Shown here: piece by piece, positions 1 through 9,259 of the stretch
Layout of the letters: each line of letters starts with the position of its first letter
Numbering within the stretch: the stretch's first letter is position 1
Assembly (NCBI GenBank): GCA_965231815.1
Contig: OZ246890.1
Span: 2,852,001-2,916,000 of the forward strand
Length of the DNA stretch: 64,000 bases
Source of the DNA: JAPPFW01 sp965231815
Lineage (GTDB): Bacteria > Actinomycetota > Acidimicrobiia > Spongiisociales > Spongiisociaceae
Direction of reading: 5' to 3'
Notes under the pieces: generated by a model
Seen by the model: the letters and a program-made list of their open reading frames with translations, nothing else
What the model was told of the DNA's origin: nothing
The model's database searches: none
Translations under genes and position numbers: made by a program

Positions 1-485
1 GCATTGCGGTCATGAACCTGGGCAGGGTTGAGCAAACCGGTACTCCACGGGAGATCTACGAGCAGCCACAGTCGTCCTTCGTGGCCGGCTTCATCGGTTC
101 CCTCAACGCTATGAGTTTAGTGGTCGAGCAATGCCGCGACGGCATGGGTATAACCCCGGTCGGTGGTGGTCGGATTATGGCTCGGGTGGGGGATTCCTCT
201 AAACCTGGCGCCGCGTTGAGAGTGGCGGTCCGTCCCGAACAGATAGCACTGGGTCCGCCGAACGCGCCCGTCCACCCGGACGGTTCGGTCGTGGTCGGAA
301 CTATCGAGGAGGTGATCTACCTGGGGGCGGTAAGTCTCTTCCATCTCGGAGTCCCTGGCTTGGACCGGCTGGTCAGCCAGCGCATGTCACATGAAGAGGA
401 GTCCGCCTTCCAGGTCGGCGACCGCGTGTCCGCCTCGTGGGAGTCCGTCCACACCTTGGTGCTCGAGGCGAATCCAGACACCTGA
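1..485 (+). CDS. ABC transporter ATP-binding protein, C-terminal part (PotA/FbpC-like), cut by window start
   Basis: Only the last ~160 residues are present; the reading frame is already open at the first base, so the start lies outside. The first residues (IAVMNLGRVEQTGTP, then REIYEQP and FVAGFIG) match the end of the nucleotide-binding domain of spermidine/putrescine- or iron-type importers, just after the D-loop/H-loop region. The rest is a TOBE-like regulatory domain (AVRPEQIAL, then GTIEEVIYLGAVSLFHLGV). It would power an importer from the cytoplasmic side. Substrate cannot be told because Walker A, Walker B and the partner genes are missing. A gene for a PotD-like lipoprotein lies far away at 57.8 kb and is not evidence of partnership. 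Confidence 0.85.
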   Translation, partial: IAVMNLGRVEQTGTPREIYEQPQSSFVAGFIGSLNAMSLVVEQCRDGMGITPVGGGRIMARVGDSSKPGAALRVAVRPEQIALGPPNAPVHPDGSVVVGTIEEVIYLGAVSLFHLGVPGLDRLVSQRMSHEEESAFQVGDRVSASWESVHTLVLEANPDT

Positions 486-761
486 TCGGTCGGAAGTTAA
501 CATCAAACGGAGCATCATAGGTACGGTATATAGTTATTGGATATGATTCCAACATTGCTTCTGCGGTATTCCCGGACGCGTGGTCAACTACGGAGGACGC
601 AGTTCCGCCTAACCCCCGCCCCCGCCCAAACCTACATGACGGCCCTCGCTAACCCACGCTCTCTGCCGCAGTTCTGCTGACCCCCACAGCCCACCAACCG
701 GCCCCGGCAAGGCCCCCCGGTAGATTCAGGGCTAGCCTGATCGCGCGGCAAGGAGGAATAC
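486..761. other. intergenic region, no gene recognised
   Basis: The stretch between the ABC ATPase end and the flavin reductase start contains a C-rich segment (around 605-720) and an A/T-rich patch at about 510-550, but no convincing reading frame, RNA or strong terminator. A promoter for the flavin reductase gene probably lies here, but I cannot point to its boxes. Confidence 0.4.
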
Positions 762-1262
762 GTGATCGCAAGCGCGGACCCGTTTCAGGATATGTTCAGG
801 AACATTATGTCGAACTTCGCGTCCAGCGTGACCGTGGTCACCAGTTTCGCCCAGGGTCGGCACCACGGGCTAACCGTATCCGCCTTCACGTCCGTGTCGC
901 TCGATCCGCCCCTGATCCTGATCTGTATCGATCATGCATCTCACAGCATCGACGCCTTGCGGATCGCGCCCGGCTTCACCGTGAACATGTGCCGCGAAGG
1001 CACCGCGGAGGTCGCCAAACTGTTCGCATCCAAGCACCCCGACAAGTTCGCCGGACTGGTGGCGCGGGAACCCGAATACGACGGAGCGGGGCTGGTCCTC
1101 CCGGCCGATTCTTACGCCTCCCTCGAGTGCCGAACCGTCGAATCGCTGGAGGCGGGCGATCACACCGTCTTCATCGGCCACGTCGAACACGCCTCATACC
1201 ACCAGACCGCCCAGCCGCTTCTCTACTGGCAACGGGAGTTCCGTCGGCTCAGAAACGACTGA
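762..1262 (+). CDS. flavin reductase family protein (FMN-binding split barrel)
   Basis: A 166-residue protein with the flavin reductase-like fold typical of HpaC/ActVB-type NAD(P)H:flavin oxidoreductases, which supply reduced FMN to two-component monooxygenases. Family signs are the N-terminal FASSVTVVTS, the segment GLTVSAFTSVSLDPPLILICI that binds flavin phosphate, FTVNMC and the C-terminal GHVEHASY. The length is normal for the family. The GTG start is chosen because AAGGAGG lies at 750-756 with good spacing. No monooxygenase partner sits beside it, so its acceptor is unknown. Confidence 0.85.
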   Translation: MIASADPFQDMFRNIMSNFASSVTVVTSFAQGRHHGLTVSAFTSVSLDPPLILICIDHASHSIDALRIAPGFTVNMCREGTAEVAKLFASKHPDKFAGLVAREPEYDGAGLVLPADSYASLECRTVESLEAGDHTVFIGHVEHASYHQTAQPLLYWQREFRRLRND

Positions 1263-1424
1263 TATATCTCGCCACACGGTCCCTCCGTCGTCGCCCTTGA
1301 TCCAACCGAGCCTTCCTCTCCACATCCGGCAGCCGTGAAACGGCGCCTCTCTACAAGGTCGATTATTTGTCACAGCCATCGACTAGGTATGCGAGTACAG
1401 ACCGCGGAACAAGGAGAGAATTAC

Positions 1425-1511
1425 ATGGATGTGACTACAATACCGCGAAAGGGGATATCCAGGCTGCACGATTCTGAGCGGAAACGAGGTCTGCATCATG
1501 GCGAGCTATGA
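1425..1511 (+). CDS. possible 28-residue leader ORF overlapping the methyltransferase start
   Basis: An ATG preceded by a strong AAGGAGAG (1411-1418) opens a 28-codon frame, rich in basic residues (RKGISRLHDSERKRGL), whose TGA overlaps the first codons of the downstream methyltransferase gene in another frame. It could be a leader that couples translation, the remnant of a partner gene, or the true 5' end of the methyltransferase if a second frameshift exists. I do not recognise the peptide. Confidence 0.25.
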   Translation: MDVTTIPRKGISRLHDSERKRGLHHGEL

Positions 1512-2509
1512 ACTCCATCGTGGAGACGTTTCGGAGGCCTATTCCTGGTGGCCGGCCCCGGCCACCATCATTTCGGACGGCGCCTATGGCGTAGGGGGTT
1601 TCCCAGGGGATCCGCGCACCCCGGATGGCATCGTGGATTGGTATCGGCCGCACGTCTCAGAATGGGCGAAACATTCTCAACCGGCCACGACTCTCTGGTT
1701 TTGGAATACGGAACACGGATGGGCGTCGGTACATCCAATTGCTGCTCGAACATGGTTGGAAGTACGAACAGGCAATCGTTTGGGACAAGGGAATACGCCA
1801 CGTTGCGGGAAACGCCAACGGCAAGACGTTACGGAGGTTTCCGGTTGTGACCGAAGTCTGTGTCCTCTATTCCCGTGAACTCATGTTGCCGACAGAGGAT
1901 GGTGTGCTGCCGGCCCAGCAGTGGCTCCGGCATGAGTGGCGCCGTTCAGGACTACCTCTGTACCGCGCCAACGAAGCATGCGGGGTCCGAAACGCAGCTA
2001 CCCGTAAATACCTGACCACCGACTGGCTCTGGTACTTCCCGCCCCCGGAGATGGTGGAGCGAATGGCACGCTACGCGAACGAGTACGGGCGTCCCACATA
2101 TCGCCCATACTTCTCGTTAGACGGGACCCACATGATCAAGGGTGATGATTGGGGTGCCTTGCGGTATCGGTGGAACTTCGAGCACGGCCTTACCAACGTA
2201 TGGAGCCACCCACCCGTAAACGGCAAGGAACGGTATCGAGCAAATGGCCGCCGATCTGCCCCACGGAACTCGAACCCGGGATCGCAGGCTGCGGCACACC
2301 TCAACCAGAAACCACTCAAATTGATGAAGCGACTTATAGAAGCATGCACGACCGTTGACGATGTCGTTTGGGAACCGTTCGGTGGTCTCTGTACCGCCTC
2401 TGTTGCGGCCGTTGAGTTGGGTCGGCACGCCTTTGCGGCGGAAATCGTCGATTACTTCGCCCAAGTAGCGGCGGATCGTCTAGCCAGAGCGAGCGGAAGC
2501 GGTGACTAG
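1498..2509 (+). pseudogene. beta-group DNA methyltransferase, broken by a single-base frameshift
   Basis: This is an amino-methyltransferase of the beta arrangement: catalytic motif IV first (ISDGAYGV, a variant of the D/S-PP-Y motif), then a long variable target-recognition part, then the SAM-binding motif I near the end (VWEPFGGLCTASVAA). The N-terminal half is in one frame up to WNTEHGWASVHP. The family sequence continues (LLLEHGWKYEQAIVWDKG) in the next frame. Removing one A from the CCAATTG at 1735-1741 joins the halves into an uninterrupted protein of about 336 residues. As it stands the enzyme would be truncated. No restriction endonuclease gene is adjacent, so it looks like an orphan or decaying modification gene. 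A sequencing indel is the alternative. Confidence 0.75.
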
Positions 2510-2595
2510 CACAGCCGGGCGTGGACGGGACTCCGGCAGTCGATTGGATGTGCTCTGCGCCGGTGTCGAGAAAGCCTTGCATGCGTTACCCGCTC

Positions 2596-2614
2596 GCAGG
2601 AAGGAGTCTCCTGC
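2596..2614. terminator. hairpin between convergent genes, possible terminator
   Basis: A 6-bp perfect stem (GCAGGA/TCCTGC) with a 7-base loop lies between the 3' ends of the converging methyltransferase and TlpA-like genes. It has no clear U-tract on either side, so a terminator role is only suggested by position. Confidence 0.25.
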
Positions 2615-2627
2615 TCTCGCTAGTCTG

Positions 2628-3293
2628 TCACAAGCCGAAGTCGTGGTCGATGAAGGCTTGGAGAGTGGCCGCGTTCAGTTGGCCCTGTATCTGGCGTACC
2701 ACGGCGCCGTCGGCGTCGATCAGGTAGGTAACCGGTAGCCCGATGAAGGGATAGCCGTTCTTAACGGTGAGCGCCTCGTCGATTCCGAGCGGGTAGGAAG
2801 CCTTCACCTCGGCTGCGAACGCCTCGGCCGGGCCGCGAGCGTCCTCCACCGCCACTCCGATAAAGGCAACCCACGGGTTGGTCTCGGCGACGTGGGAGAA
2901 CTCCGGTATCTCCCTCCGGCATGGAGTGCACCAACTAGCCCATAGGTTCAGGACCACCGGCCTCCCGTCAACCGACAGGTGTCGCGAAAGCACGAATTCG
3001 GCGCCGTCGAACAATTGAACGACTATCTCGGGGGCCGGCTCACCCGCCAGCGCCCCCACCGGGAAACTCTCTACATCGATAACCGGTGACGCGCCTTCGA
3101 GCACCCCGGGTACGCTGCTGCTGACATCAGGGGCAGGGTCGACCGGCCCGCGGTCCGCCCGCAGGAACAGTAACCAGCCCGCCGTCGCCACCAACACAGC
3201 GATCACGGTGGTTAGCGCGACCCGTCGCCGCGCCGGGGGAGCGGCTCTTTCAGGAACGCGGTTCAGCTGCTGATCGGGGCCCGATTCATCCAT
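2628..3293 (-). CDS. TlpA/ResA-like membrane-anchored thioredoxin
   Basis: A 221-residue protein with a basic N-terminus, one membrane anchor (about residues 25-43) and an extracytoplasmic thioredoxin fold. The redox motif is WCTPC in the segment NLWASWCTPCRREIPEF, and the cis-proline follows in GLPVTYLID. Proteins of this kind reduce or isomerise disulfides outside the cytoplasm, often for cytochrome c maturation or as general thiol reductants. The ATG start is preferred over an in-frame TTG 8 codons upstream because it places the charged segment directly before the anchor; neither start has a strong ribosome site. It sits convergently with the methyltransferase and downstream of acnA on the same strand. 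Confidence 0.85.
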   Translation of the reverse strand: MDESGPDQQLNRVPERAAPPARRRVALTTVIAVLVATAGWLLFLRADRGPVDPAPDVSSSVPGVLEGASPVIDVESFPVGALAGEPAPEIVVQLFDGAEFVLSRHLSVDGRPVVLNLWASWCTPCRREIPEFSHVAETNPWVAFIGVAVEDARGPAEAFAAEVKASYPLGIDEALTVKNGYPFIGLPVTYLIDADGAVVRQIQGQLNAATLQAFIDHDFGL

Positions 3294-3351
3294 GCCTGAG
3301 AGGATACCGGTGAACAACCGTAAGTCGGCTCGGCGCCGGAGAGGGGACTAC

Positions 3352-6036
3352 CTAGCCGGTGGAAGCCATTTCCTTCAAGACCGTGTGGAGAATGCCTCCG
3401 TTCCGGTAGTAGTCCACCTCGACCGGGGTATCCATCCGTACCAGGGCCCTGAACGATCTCGCCGGACCGCCGCCGCGCACGTTGATCGTAACCTCGCTGC
3501 GGGGTCGAAGCTCGTCGTCGACATCTATATCGAACTCCTCGGTTCCGTCAAGTTCAAGCGAGTGAGCGCTCTCGCCGGCCAGAAACTGGAGAGGGAGTAT
3601 TCCCATGCCGATCAGATTCGAACGATGGATACGCTCGTAGCTTTCTGCTATCGCCGCCTTGACGCCTAGGAGGAACGGGCCTTTGGCGGCCCAATCCCGG
3701 CTGGACCCCATCCCGTAATCGTTCCCGGCGATAACGATGGTGGGGATTCCCGCCGACCGGTAATTCATGGCCGCCTCGTAAATCGTTTTGACCTGCCCGT
3801 CCCCGAAATCGGTCGTCCATCCGCCTTCAGTGCCGGGCGCCAGAAGGTTCCGGACCCGCAGGTTGGCAAAGGTACCTCGCGCCATCACCCGGTCGTTGCC
3901 CCGCCGGGATCCGTAGCTGTTGAACATCAACTCCGATACCCCGCACTCTTGCAGATATGCGCCGGCCGGGGTGTCCGCAGGAATGGCCCCCGCCGGGGAG
4001 ATGTGGTCGGTGGTTACCGAGTCTCCAACCATTACCAGCACGCGGGCGCCGTGGATCGCCTTGATAACACCCCTCTCCGTTGTTAGACCATCAAAGAAAG
4101 GCGGCGCCTGTATGTAGGTACTGGAGGTATCCCAGTTGTAGAGGTCGGATGGCTCCGTATTGATCTGCCGCCATTCGGGCGGACCCTCGAACACAGTGGA
4201 GTACTGCTCGGTGAACTGTTCGGGAGTGATAGAACGGGAAACGATGGCCGCAACCTCGGAGGGATCGGGCCAGATGTCTCTCAAATAGACGTCCCGACCG
4301 TCCTTATCCTGGCCGAGCGGCTCCGTCATCAGGTCGATGTCGATCCTTCCGGCCAGAGCGTAAGCCACGACCAGGGGAGGCGAAGCCAGGTAGTTGGCCC
4401 TGATGTGAGGGCTGATCCTGCCCTCGAAGTTACGGTTTCCCGAAAGCACCGACGACACCACCAGATCGTGACTCTCGATGGCGTCGGCGATCGGTTGGGG
4501 GAGAGGGCCCGAGTTTCCGATACAGGTCGTGCAGCCGTATCCCACGTTGAAGAAGCCGACCGCTTCCAGATCCTCCATGAGGCCGGCCCGCTCCAGATAC
4601 TCGGTCACCACTCTGGAACCCGGAGCGAGAGAGGTCTTCACCCACGGTTTACGGACCAGTCCCATTTGCCTTGCCTTGCGAGCGGCTAGGCCGGCGCCCA
4701 CCATCACGTCGGGATTGGAGGTGTTGGTACAGCTGGTTATCGCCGCGATGACAACCGCCCCGTTTGCCAGATCGAAGGTCTCTCCATCTGCCGTGACCTC
4801 TTCGGCGCCGCCGGAGCGACCGTGACCCGCAAAGGTAGTTTCCCGATCCTTGGCCCATTGCTCGCTCATCCCCGAAAGCGCGATCCGGTCTTGGGGCCGG
4901 CGCGGCCCGGCCAGGGAGGGCTCGATGCTACCCATGTCCAACTCCAACTCGGAGGAGTAGACGATCTGGCGGCTGTCATCCCGCCACATTCCCTGCGACC
5001 TGGCGTACTGTTCCACCGTTTCGATCAGTTCGGGCGGTCGTCCTGTCAGCTCCAGGTAGGCAATGGTCTGGGAATCCACCGGAAAGAACCCGCAGGTGGC
5101 CCCGTATTCCGGCGCCATGTTGGCGAGGGTGGCCCGATTGGCGACCGGCATCGAGTCGAGACCGGGACCGTAGAACTCGACGAACCGTCCTACCACCCCA
5201 TGCTCGCGGAGCATCTCTGTCACCCGCAAGACCAGATCGGTAGCGGTCGAGCCTTCCGGAAGCCTACCGGTGAGCCGCATTCCCACCACCTCCGGAACCA
5301 GCATGAAAATCGGTCTCCCGACCATTGCCGCCTCGGCTTCGATCCCGCCTACTCCCCATCCCAGCACACCCAACCCGTTAATCATCGTGGTATGCGAGTC
5401 GGTACCCACCACCGAATCCGGATACAACTCGGTACCGCCATCCCACACCACCTTGGCAAGGTATTCGAGGTTGACCTGGTGGACGATTCCGGTGGCGGGC
5501 GGTACCACCCGGAAGTTGTCGAACGCCGACTGACCCCATTTGAGGAAGCCGTACCTTTCCTGGTTCCGTTCGAACTCCCGCCGGGAGTTGATGGTCAACG
5601 CAAGGCTGGAGTTGAACGCATCAACCTGGACGGAATGGTCGATGACCAGATCGCATGGAACCAGCGGGTTAACCTTCCTCGCCTGTGCGACATCGCCGGT
5701 CATCCCGACGATCGCATCGCGCATCGCGGCAAGGTCCACCACGGCCGGCACTCCTGTGAAGTCTTGCAACACCACCCTGCCGGGCGAGAACGGGATTTCC
5801 GTCTCGGCCACCTTGGCGCCGTCGTATGACGCCAACGCGATAACGTCCTCGGGAGCGACGATCCGGCCGTCGCAATTCCTTAGAGCTGCTTCGAGCAACA
5901 CTTTGATCGAGTACGGCAGGGTTTCAATATCTCCGTGGTCTCGGAGTGCGTCCAAGCGGTGGATCACCCGGTCACCCAAAGGTGTCGAAACTTTGGCGGC
6001 CGCCTTAAACGGATTCTCGTGGGTTGTACTTGCCAT
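3352..6036 (-). CDS. acnA: aconitate hydratase A
   Basis: An 894-residue monomeric aconitase, which interconverts citrate and isocitrate in the citric acid cycle. The three 4Fe-4S ligand cysteines are visible: C436 in ITSCTNTSNPDVMVG, and C502 and C505 in GYGCTTCIGNSG. The N-terminal DSHTTMINGLGVLGWGVGG segment and the C-terminal swivelling domain (NDYGMGSSRDWAAKGPFLLG) are intact. Length and order match bacterial AcnA/IRP-type enzymes. No other cycle gene is adjacent. The 5' region is shared with the divergent Mrp gene. Confidence 0.97.
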   Translation of the reverse strand: MASTTHENPFKAAAKVSTPLGDRVIHRLDALRDHGDIETLPYSIKVLLEAALRNCDGRIVAPEDVIALASYDGAKVAETEIPFSPGRVVLQDFTGVPAVVDLAAMRDAIVGMTGDVAQARKVNPLVPCDLVIDHSVQVDAFNSSLALTINSRREFERNQERYGFLKWGQSAFDNFRVVPPATGIVHQVNLEYLAKVVWDGGTELYPDSVVGTDSHTTMINGLGVLGWGVGGIEAEAAMVGRPIFMLVPEVVGMRLTGRLPEGSTATDLVLRVTEMLREHGVVGRFVEFYGPGLDSMPVANRATLANMAPEYGATCGFFPVDSQTIAYLELTGRPPELIETVEQYARSQGMWRDDSRQIVYSSELELDMGSIEPSLAGPRRPQDRIALSGMSEQWAKDRETTFAGHGRSGGAEEVTADGETFDLANGAVVIAAITSCTNTSNPDVMVGAGLAARKARQMGLVRKPWVKTSLAPGSRVVTEYLERAGLMEDLEAVGFFNVGYGCTTCIGNSGPLPQPIADAIESHDLVVSSVLSGNRNFEGRISPHIRANYLASPPLVVAYALAGRIDIDLMTEPLGQDKDGRDVYLRDIWPDPSEVAAIVSRSITPEQFTEQYSTVFEGPPEWRQINTEPSDLYNWDTSSTYIQAPPFFDGLTTERGVIKAIHGARVLVMVGDSVTTDHISPAGAIPADTPAGAYLQECGVSELMFNSYGSRRGNDRVMARGTFANLRVRNLLAPGTEGGWTTDFGDGQVKTIYEAAMNYRSAGIPTIVIAGNDYGMGSSRDWAAKGPFLLGVKAAIAESYERIHRSNLIGMGILPLQFLAGESAHSLELDGTEEFDIDVDDELRPRSEVTINVRGGGPARSFRALVRMDTPVEVDYYRNGGILHTVLKEMASTG

Positions 6037-6354
6037 GGTCCTCGCTCCCCCTCGTCTACGTCACATTAAGTTGCGAATCGCATACCGATTGTAAATGCCT
6101 AAAACCCCCGAAGCCGGTTTACACCGCTTGATTCTCCCGGCGACACCGTACGCGCCGGAGCCTTCAGCATTGCGGCTCGTACCTGCTGTCCGGCGTCCGT
6201 TGAATTCACGTAGCGTGGCCTCCCCACCCTGCCGGTGCGTTCTAGGCATCCGAACGAGATGTCCGGCGAACGGCTTATGATGGGAGTAGGCAAGCTAGAC
6301 AGGGGTCGTGATGGTCGCAATCGAGGCATACGAACACCGCATCCCCTGCCGCCG
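6037..6354. other. divergent promoter region between acnA and the Mrp gene
   Basis: About 320 bases separate the two divergent starts. There is an A/T-rich patch near 6061-6100 close to acnA. The frame of the Mrp gene is open upstream to 6235, so an earlier start is possible, but the residues encoded there do not look like the family. No operator or riboswitch is recognised. Confidence 0.4.
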
Positions 6355-7446
6355 ATGAACAATTCTCGAGACAAGTTGGTGGCCGACGCTCTGGCCGGGA
6401 CCACGGATCCAATCCTCAATCGCCCGTTGCATACCCTCGGCTACATCCGGTCGGTGCGCGTCAAACGCCTCGGGACAGCCGTCATCGATCTGGCCCTGCC
6501 CGTTCCCGGCGCTCCCGGTCACCGATTGATCGAAGCCGTTACCGTCGCAGCCGGCTCGGTCGCCGGGATCCGCTCGGTCCGGGTCGAACATCATCTGATG
6601 ACCGACGACGACCGGATGGAGCTGATGACGACGGTGCGGGGGGAGAAACGACCGGTCGGAGGACCGGGTTCCTCCACATTCGTGGTGGCGGTTTCCTCGG
6701 GCAAGGGGGGAGTCGGCAAGTCGTCGGTGACCACCAATCTCGCGGTCAGCCTCGCCTCGCAAGGGCACACGGTGGGAGTCATCGACGCCGACGTGTGGGG
6801 CTATTCGATACCCAGAATGCTGGGCGCTGACGGCGCTCCGGTGGTGATAGCGGATTCGATCCTGCCTCTACGAGCGTACGGGGTGTCGGTGATCTCCATC
6901 GATTACTTCGTACCCGAAGACCAAGCGGTAGTCTGGCGAGGTCCGATGCTCCATAAGGCGTTGGAGCAGTTCCTTACCGACGTGTTCTGGGACGATCCTG
7001 ACTTCCTTCTGATCGATATGCCCCCAGGCACCGGCGACGTCGCTATCTCCATCTCGCAGTTCGTTCCTAGGGCCAGGGTCCTGCTGGTTACGACTCCCCA
7101 ACCCACCGCCCGTCGCGTTGCGTCCCGCGCCGCTCGTATGGCGGATCGTGTGGACCAGAAGCTCATCGGTGTGGTGGAGAACATGAGTTGGTTCACCGGA
7201 GACGACGGTAAACGCTACCCGATCTTCGGTGAGGGAGGTGGAGCGGCCCTGGCTGCCCAGTCGGGGGTGGAACTCTTGGCCCAGATCCCGATCCTTACCG
7301 AAATGAGAGCCGGCGCCGATAGGGGAGAGCCTGTCAGTGTATCCGCCCCCGATAGCGAAGCGACCACCGCTTTCGCCGCCCTGGCCCGTCACCTGGTCAA
7401 GACCCGGCCTCGGATCAGAACCCATCCTGAACTGCGAATCGGCTGA
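6355..7446 (+). CDS. apbC: Mrp/NBP35 family iron-sulfur cluster carrier ATPase
   Basis: A ~363-residue P-loop protein of the MinD/Mrp family that carries Fe-S clusters to apoproteins. Residues 1-95 form the MIP18/DUF59 domain (LHTLGYIRSVRV). The deviant Walker A is GKGGVGKSS at 116-124, followed by VIDADVWGYSIPRMLG (switch I) and LLIDMPPGTGDV (switch II). The typical ENMSWF is followed by a short loop without the CxxC pair that many homologues carry. The ATG before NNSRDK is chosen because DUF59 starts right after it; an in-frame ATG 26 codons upstream (6277) is the main alternative. Confidence 0.9.
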   Translation: MNNSRDKLVADALAGTTDPILNRPLHTLGYIRSVRVKRLGTAVIDLALPVPGAPGHRLIEAVTVAAGSVAGIRSVRVEHHLMTDDDRMELMTTVRGEKRPVGGPGSSTFVVAVSSGKGGVGKSSVTTNLAVSLASQGHTVGVIDADVWGYSIPRMLGADGAPVVIADSILPLRAYGVSVISIDYFVPEDQAVVWRGPMLHKALEQFLTDVFWDDPDFLLIDMPPGTGDVAISISQFVPRARVLLVTTPQPTARRVASRAARMADRVDQKLIGVVENMSWFTGDDGKRYPIFGEGGGAALAAQSGVELLAQIPILTEMRAGADRGEPVSVSAPDSEATTAFAALARHLVKTRPRIRTHPELRIG

Positions 7447-7483
7447 GGTTCGCAACCGGGACCGGCAGGCCGACCACGCCGAT

Positions 7484-7828
7484 TCATAACCGACGGCTTG
7501 TCCCGGAATCGAGTCCTACGAGGTGAAGGACACGGTCCCCCTGAACCCGCAGATAGGCCAGGCCGGAGGGGAGTCGACCTAACAGGGGGCGCAGGATCAC
7601 CATCGCTTCCCGTGCCCGTGCCTTCGCTCCCAAACGTCGCAAGGTTCCCCCGGGTAGAGATAGAGGAACCTCGGCATAAACAGCCTTTAATCCATCCAGC
7701 ATGGCGGCTACCGCTTGTGGCCATCGAGCCGGGTTACCGCACCGGACCACCACCAACCGATCAGGGCGCACACCTGCCTCCCACGCCGCCAACGGGCAAA
7801 CCCATCCCCGAACGTCTACCACCGCCAC
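7484..7828 (-). CDS. ImuA-like / RecA-related protein fragment
   Basis: A 114-residue protein resembling the C-terminal half of actinobacterial ImuA-like proteins, RecA-fold partners of the ImuB/DnaE2 mutasome (for example GWVCPLAAWEAGVRPDRLV, then RWPQAVAAMLDGL and ARAREAMVIL). The N-terminal half with any P-loop is absent: the frame is closed by a TGA at 7838-7840, ten bases before the GTG start. No imuB or dnaE2 gene is nearby. It could be a truncated gene or a short stand-alone member. The family assignment is from memory of the pattern and is moderate at best. Confidence 0.45.
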   Translation of the reverse strand: MAVVDVRGWVCPLAAWEAGVRPDRLVVVRCGNPARWPQAVAAMLDGLKAVYAEVPLSLPGGTLRRLGAKARAREAMVILRPLLGRLPSGLAYLRVQGDRVLHLVGLDSGTSRRL

Positions 7829-7886
7829 CCACCCATCTCAGGTTGTCGGTTGTTTCTGGTAGACATTCGAATAACAATGGAGGCTG

Positions 7887-8855
7887 TTGACGCCACGCGA
7901 TGCAGGGAGGGTGACGGTCGGTAAACGCAACCTGACGCTGGGTATCGACCTGGGCGGAACCAAAATGGCGCTGGCCCTTATCGACGCGGCCGGACGTATT
8001 GTCGATTTCCGGTCAATGCCCCGACCAGCCACGGCCGAAGCGATGGACGTTCTCCCGGTGGAGGCGGCCGAGGAGATGATGGATTCCGGAGTCCTGGCAA
8101 TAGGAATCGGCGCCGCCGGTCTGGTCGATGCAGATGAGGGGGTACTGATCTGGGGACCCAATGTCGAAGGTAGAAAGGTGCGCTTCCGTGAGATCTTCGA
8201 GCGTGAGATGGGGCTCCCCACCGTGGTGGACAACGATGCCAATCTCTCCGGGTTTGCCGAGTCACGCATCGGTGCCGCGCGCGGGTACAACCATATCTGC
8301 ATGATCACGCTCGGTACGGGCATAGGCGGTAGCTGGATAATCAACGGTGATCTGTATCGGGGGCGGGCGTTCGCGGGCGAGATCGGCCATATGCCGGTGG
8401 ATGTGGGTGGACCGCTGTGTACGTGCGGTCAGCGAGGGTGCTGGGAGACATTCGCGTCCGGGAGGCGCCTGGATCAGATGTCCAGGGATCTGGTCGCCAC
8501 CCGACCCGACGGTTTGGTTGCAAAGCTGGCCGAAGGAACCACGCCGGTCGGTCTGCACCTCACCCGTGGAGCGATTGAAGGGGATCCCGACGCCTTGGAA
8601 TCTCTCAAAGAGATGGCACGGTGGCTGGGCTTGGGCATCGCAGGGCTCGTTGCCGCCTTCGATCCTGAAGTGGTGGTCATCGGGGGTGGCGTATCGATGG
8701 CCGGAAATCTCTTCCTCGACGAGGCTCGGGCAGCGTTCCAGGATGCTCTAGAGGGAGCGGATCATCGAGAGCCGACCCCGATCGTGTGTGCGGAACTCGG
8801 CGAGGACGCGGGCGTTATCGGCGCCGGGCTATACGCGCGGGAGCGTCTGCTGTGA
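7887..8855 (+). CDS. ROK family sugar kinase (glucokinase-like)
   Basis: A 322-residue kinase of the ROK family. The N-terminal phosphate-binding motif is LGIDLGGTKMALALID. The catalytic Asp lies in VVDNDAN. The sugar-binding EIGHMPVD and the zinc-binding CTCGQRGCWE motif are intact, as expected for glucokinases that phosphorylate glucose with ATP. The TTG start has GGAGG three bases upstream, which is close. A GTG at 7911 preserves the whole domain but sits directly on AGGGAGG, so the start is uncertain. The stop overlaps the next gene by four bases (GTGA), indicating one operon. Confidence 0.9.
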   Translation: MTPRDAGRVTVGKRNLTLGIDLGGTKMALALIDAAGRIVDFRSMPRPATAEAMDVLPVEAAEEMMDSGVLAIGIGAAGLVDADEGVLIWGPNVEGRKVRFREIFEREMGLPTVVDNDANLSGFAESRIGAARGYNHICMITLGTGIGGSWIINGDLYRGRAFAGEIGHMPVDVGGPLCTCGQRGCWETFASGRRLDQMSRDLVATRPDGLVAKLAEGTTPVGLHLTRGAIEGDPDALESLKEMARWLGLGIAGLVAAFDPEVVVIGGGVSMAGNLFLDEARAAFQDALEGADHREPTPIVCAELGEDAGVIGAGLYARERLL

Positions 8856-9259
8856 TCCGCGATTGGCTCAAGCGCGTGTTTTCCGATCCGGACATTCGGG
8901 ATAAGGCGCGCACTGTCCTAATGGTCGGGCCGAATCTGGCCAAGTTGATGATCGGCTTGGCCAGGGATCCGCGAGTTCCACGCCGGGTCAAGATATTGGC
9001 GGCCGCCGCGGCCGCCTACATAGTTTCCCCCGTGGATCTGGTACCGGACTTTATTCCCTTTATCGGACGCTCGGATGACATCGTGATCGTGGCTCTGGTG
9101 CTTGACTCCCTCATCCAACAGGTCGGTCTACCGGTCATCAAGGAACATTGGGATGGTCCGGACGAGGTGCTGGCCGTGGTCGTGGATGTGGTGGACGTGA
9201 TCGCGGGGCTGGTTCCTCGTCCGGTAAGGATCGCCGTCAACGCTTATATGCGTCGCTGA
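8852..9259 (+). CDS. DUF1232 (YkvA-like) membrane protein
   Basis: A 135-residue protein with the DUF1232 signature AYIVSPVDLVPDFIPFIGRSDD followed by a hydrophobic helix (IVIVALVLDSLIQQ). YkvA-type proteins are small membrane-associated proteins of unknown function. The GTG start overlaps the stop of the ROK kinase gene, so the two are almost certainly translated from one message. A longer frame upstream is rejected because it would lie inside the kinase gene. Confidence 0.85.
   Translation: MIRDWLKRVFSDPDIRDKARTVLMVGPNLAKLMIGLARDPRVPRRVKILAAAAAAYIVSPVDLVPDFIPFIGRSDDIVIVALVLDSLIQQVGLPVIKEHWDGPDEVLAVVVDVVDVIAGLVPRPVRIAVNAYMRR

Noticed and set aside
4822..5829. Long open frame (335 codons) antisense to acnA
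   Set aside because: It mirrors the aconitase codons; its His/Arg/Gly-rich product matches no family and acnA is intact on the other strand.
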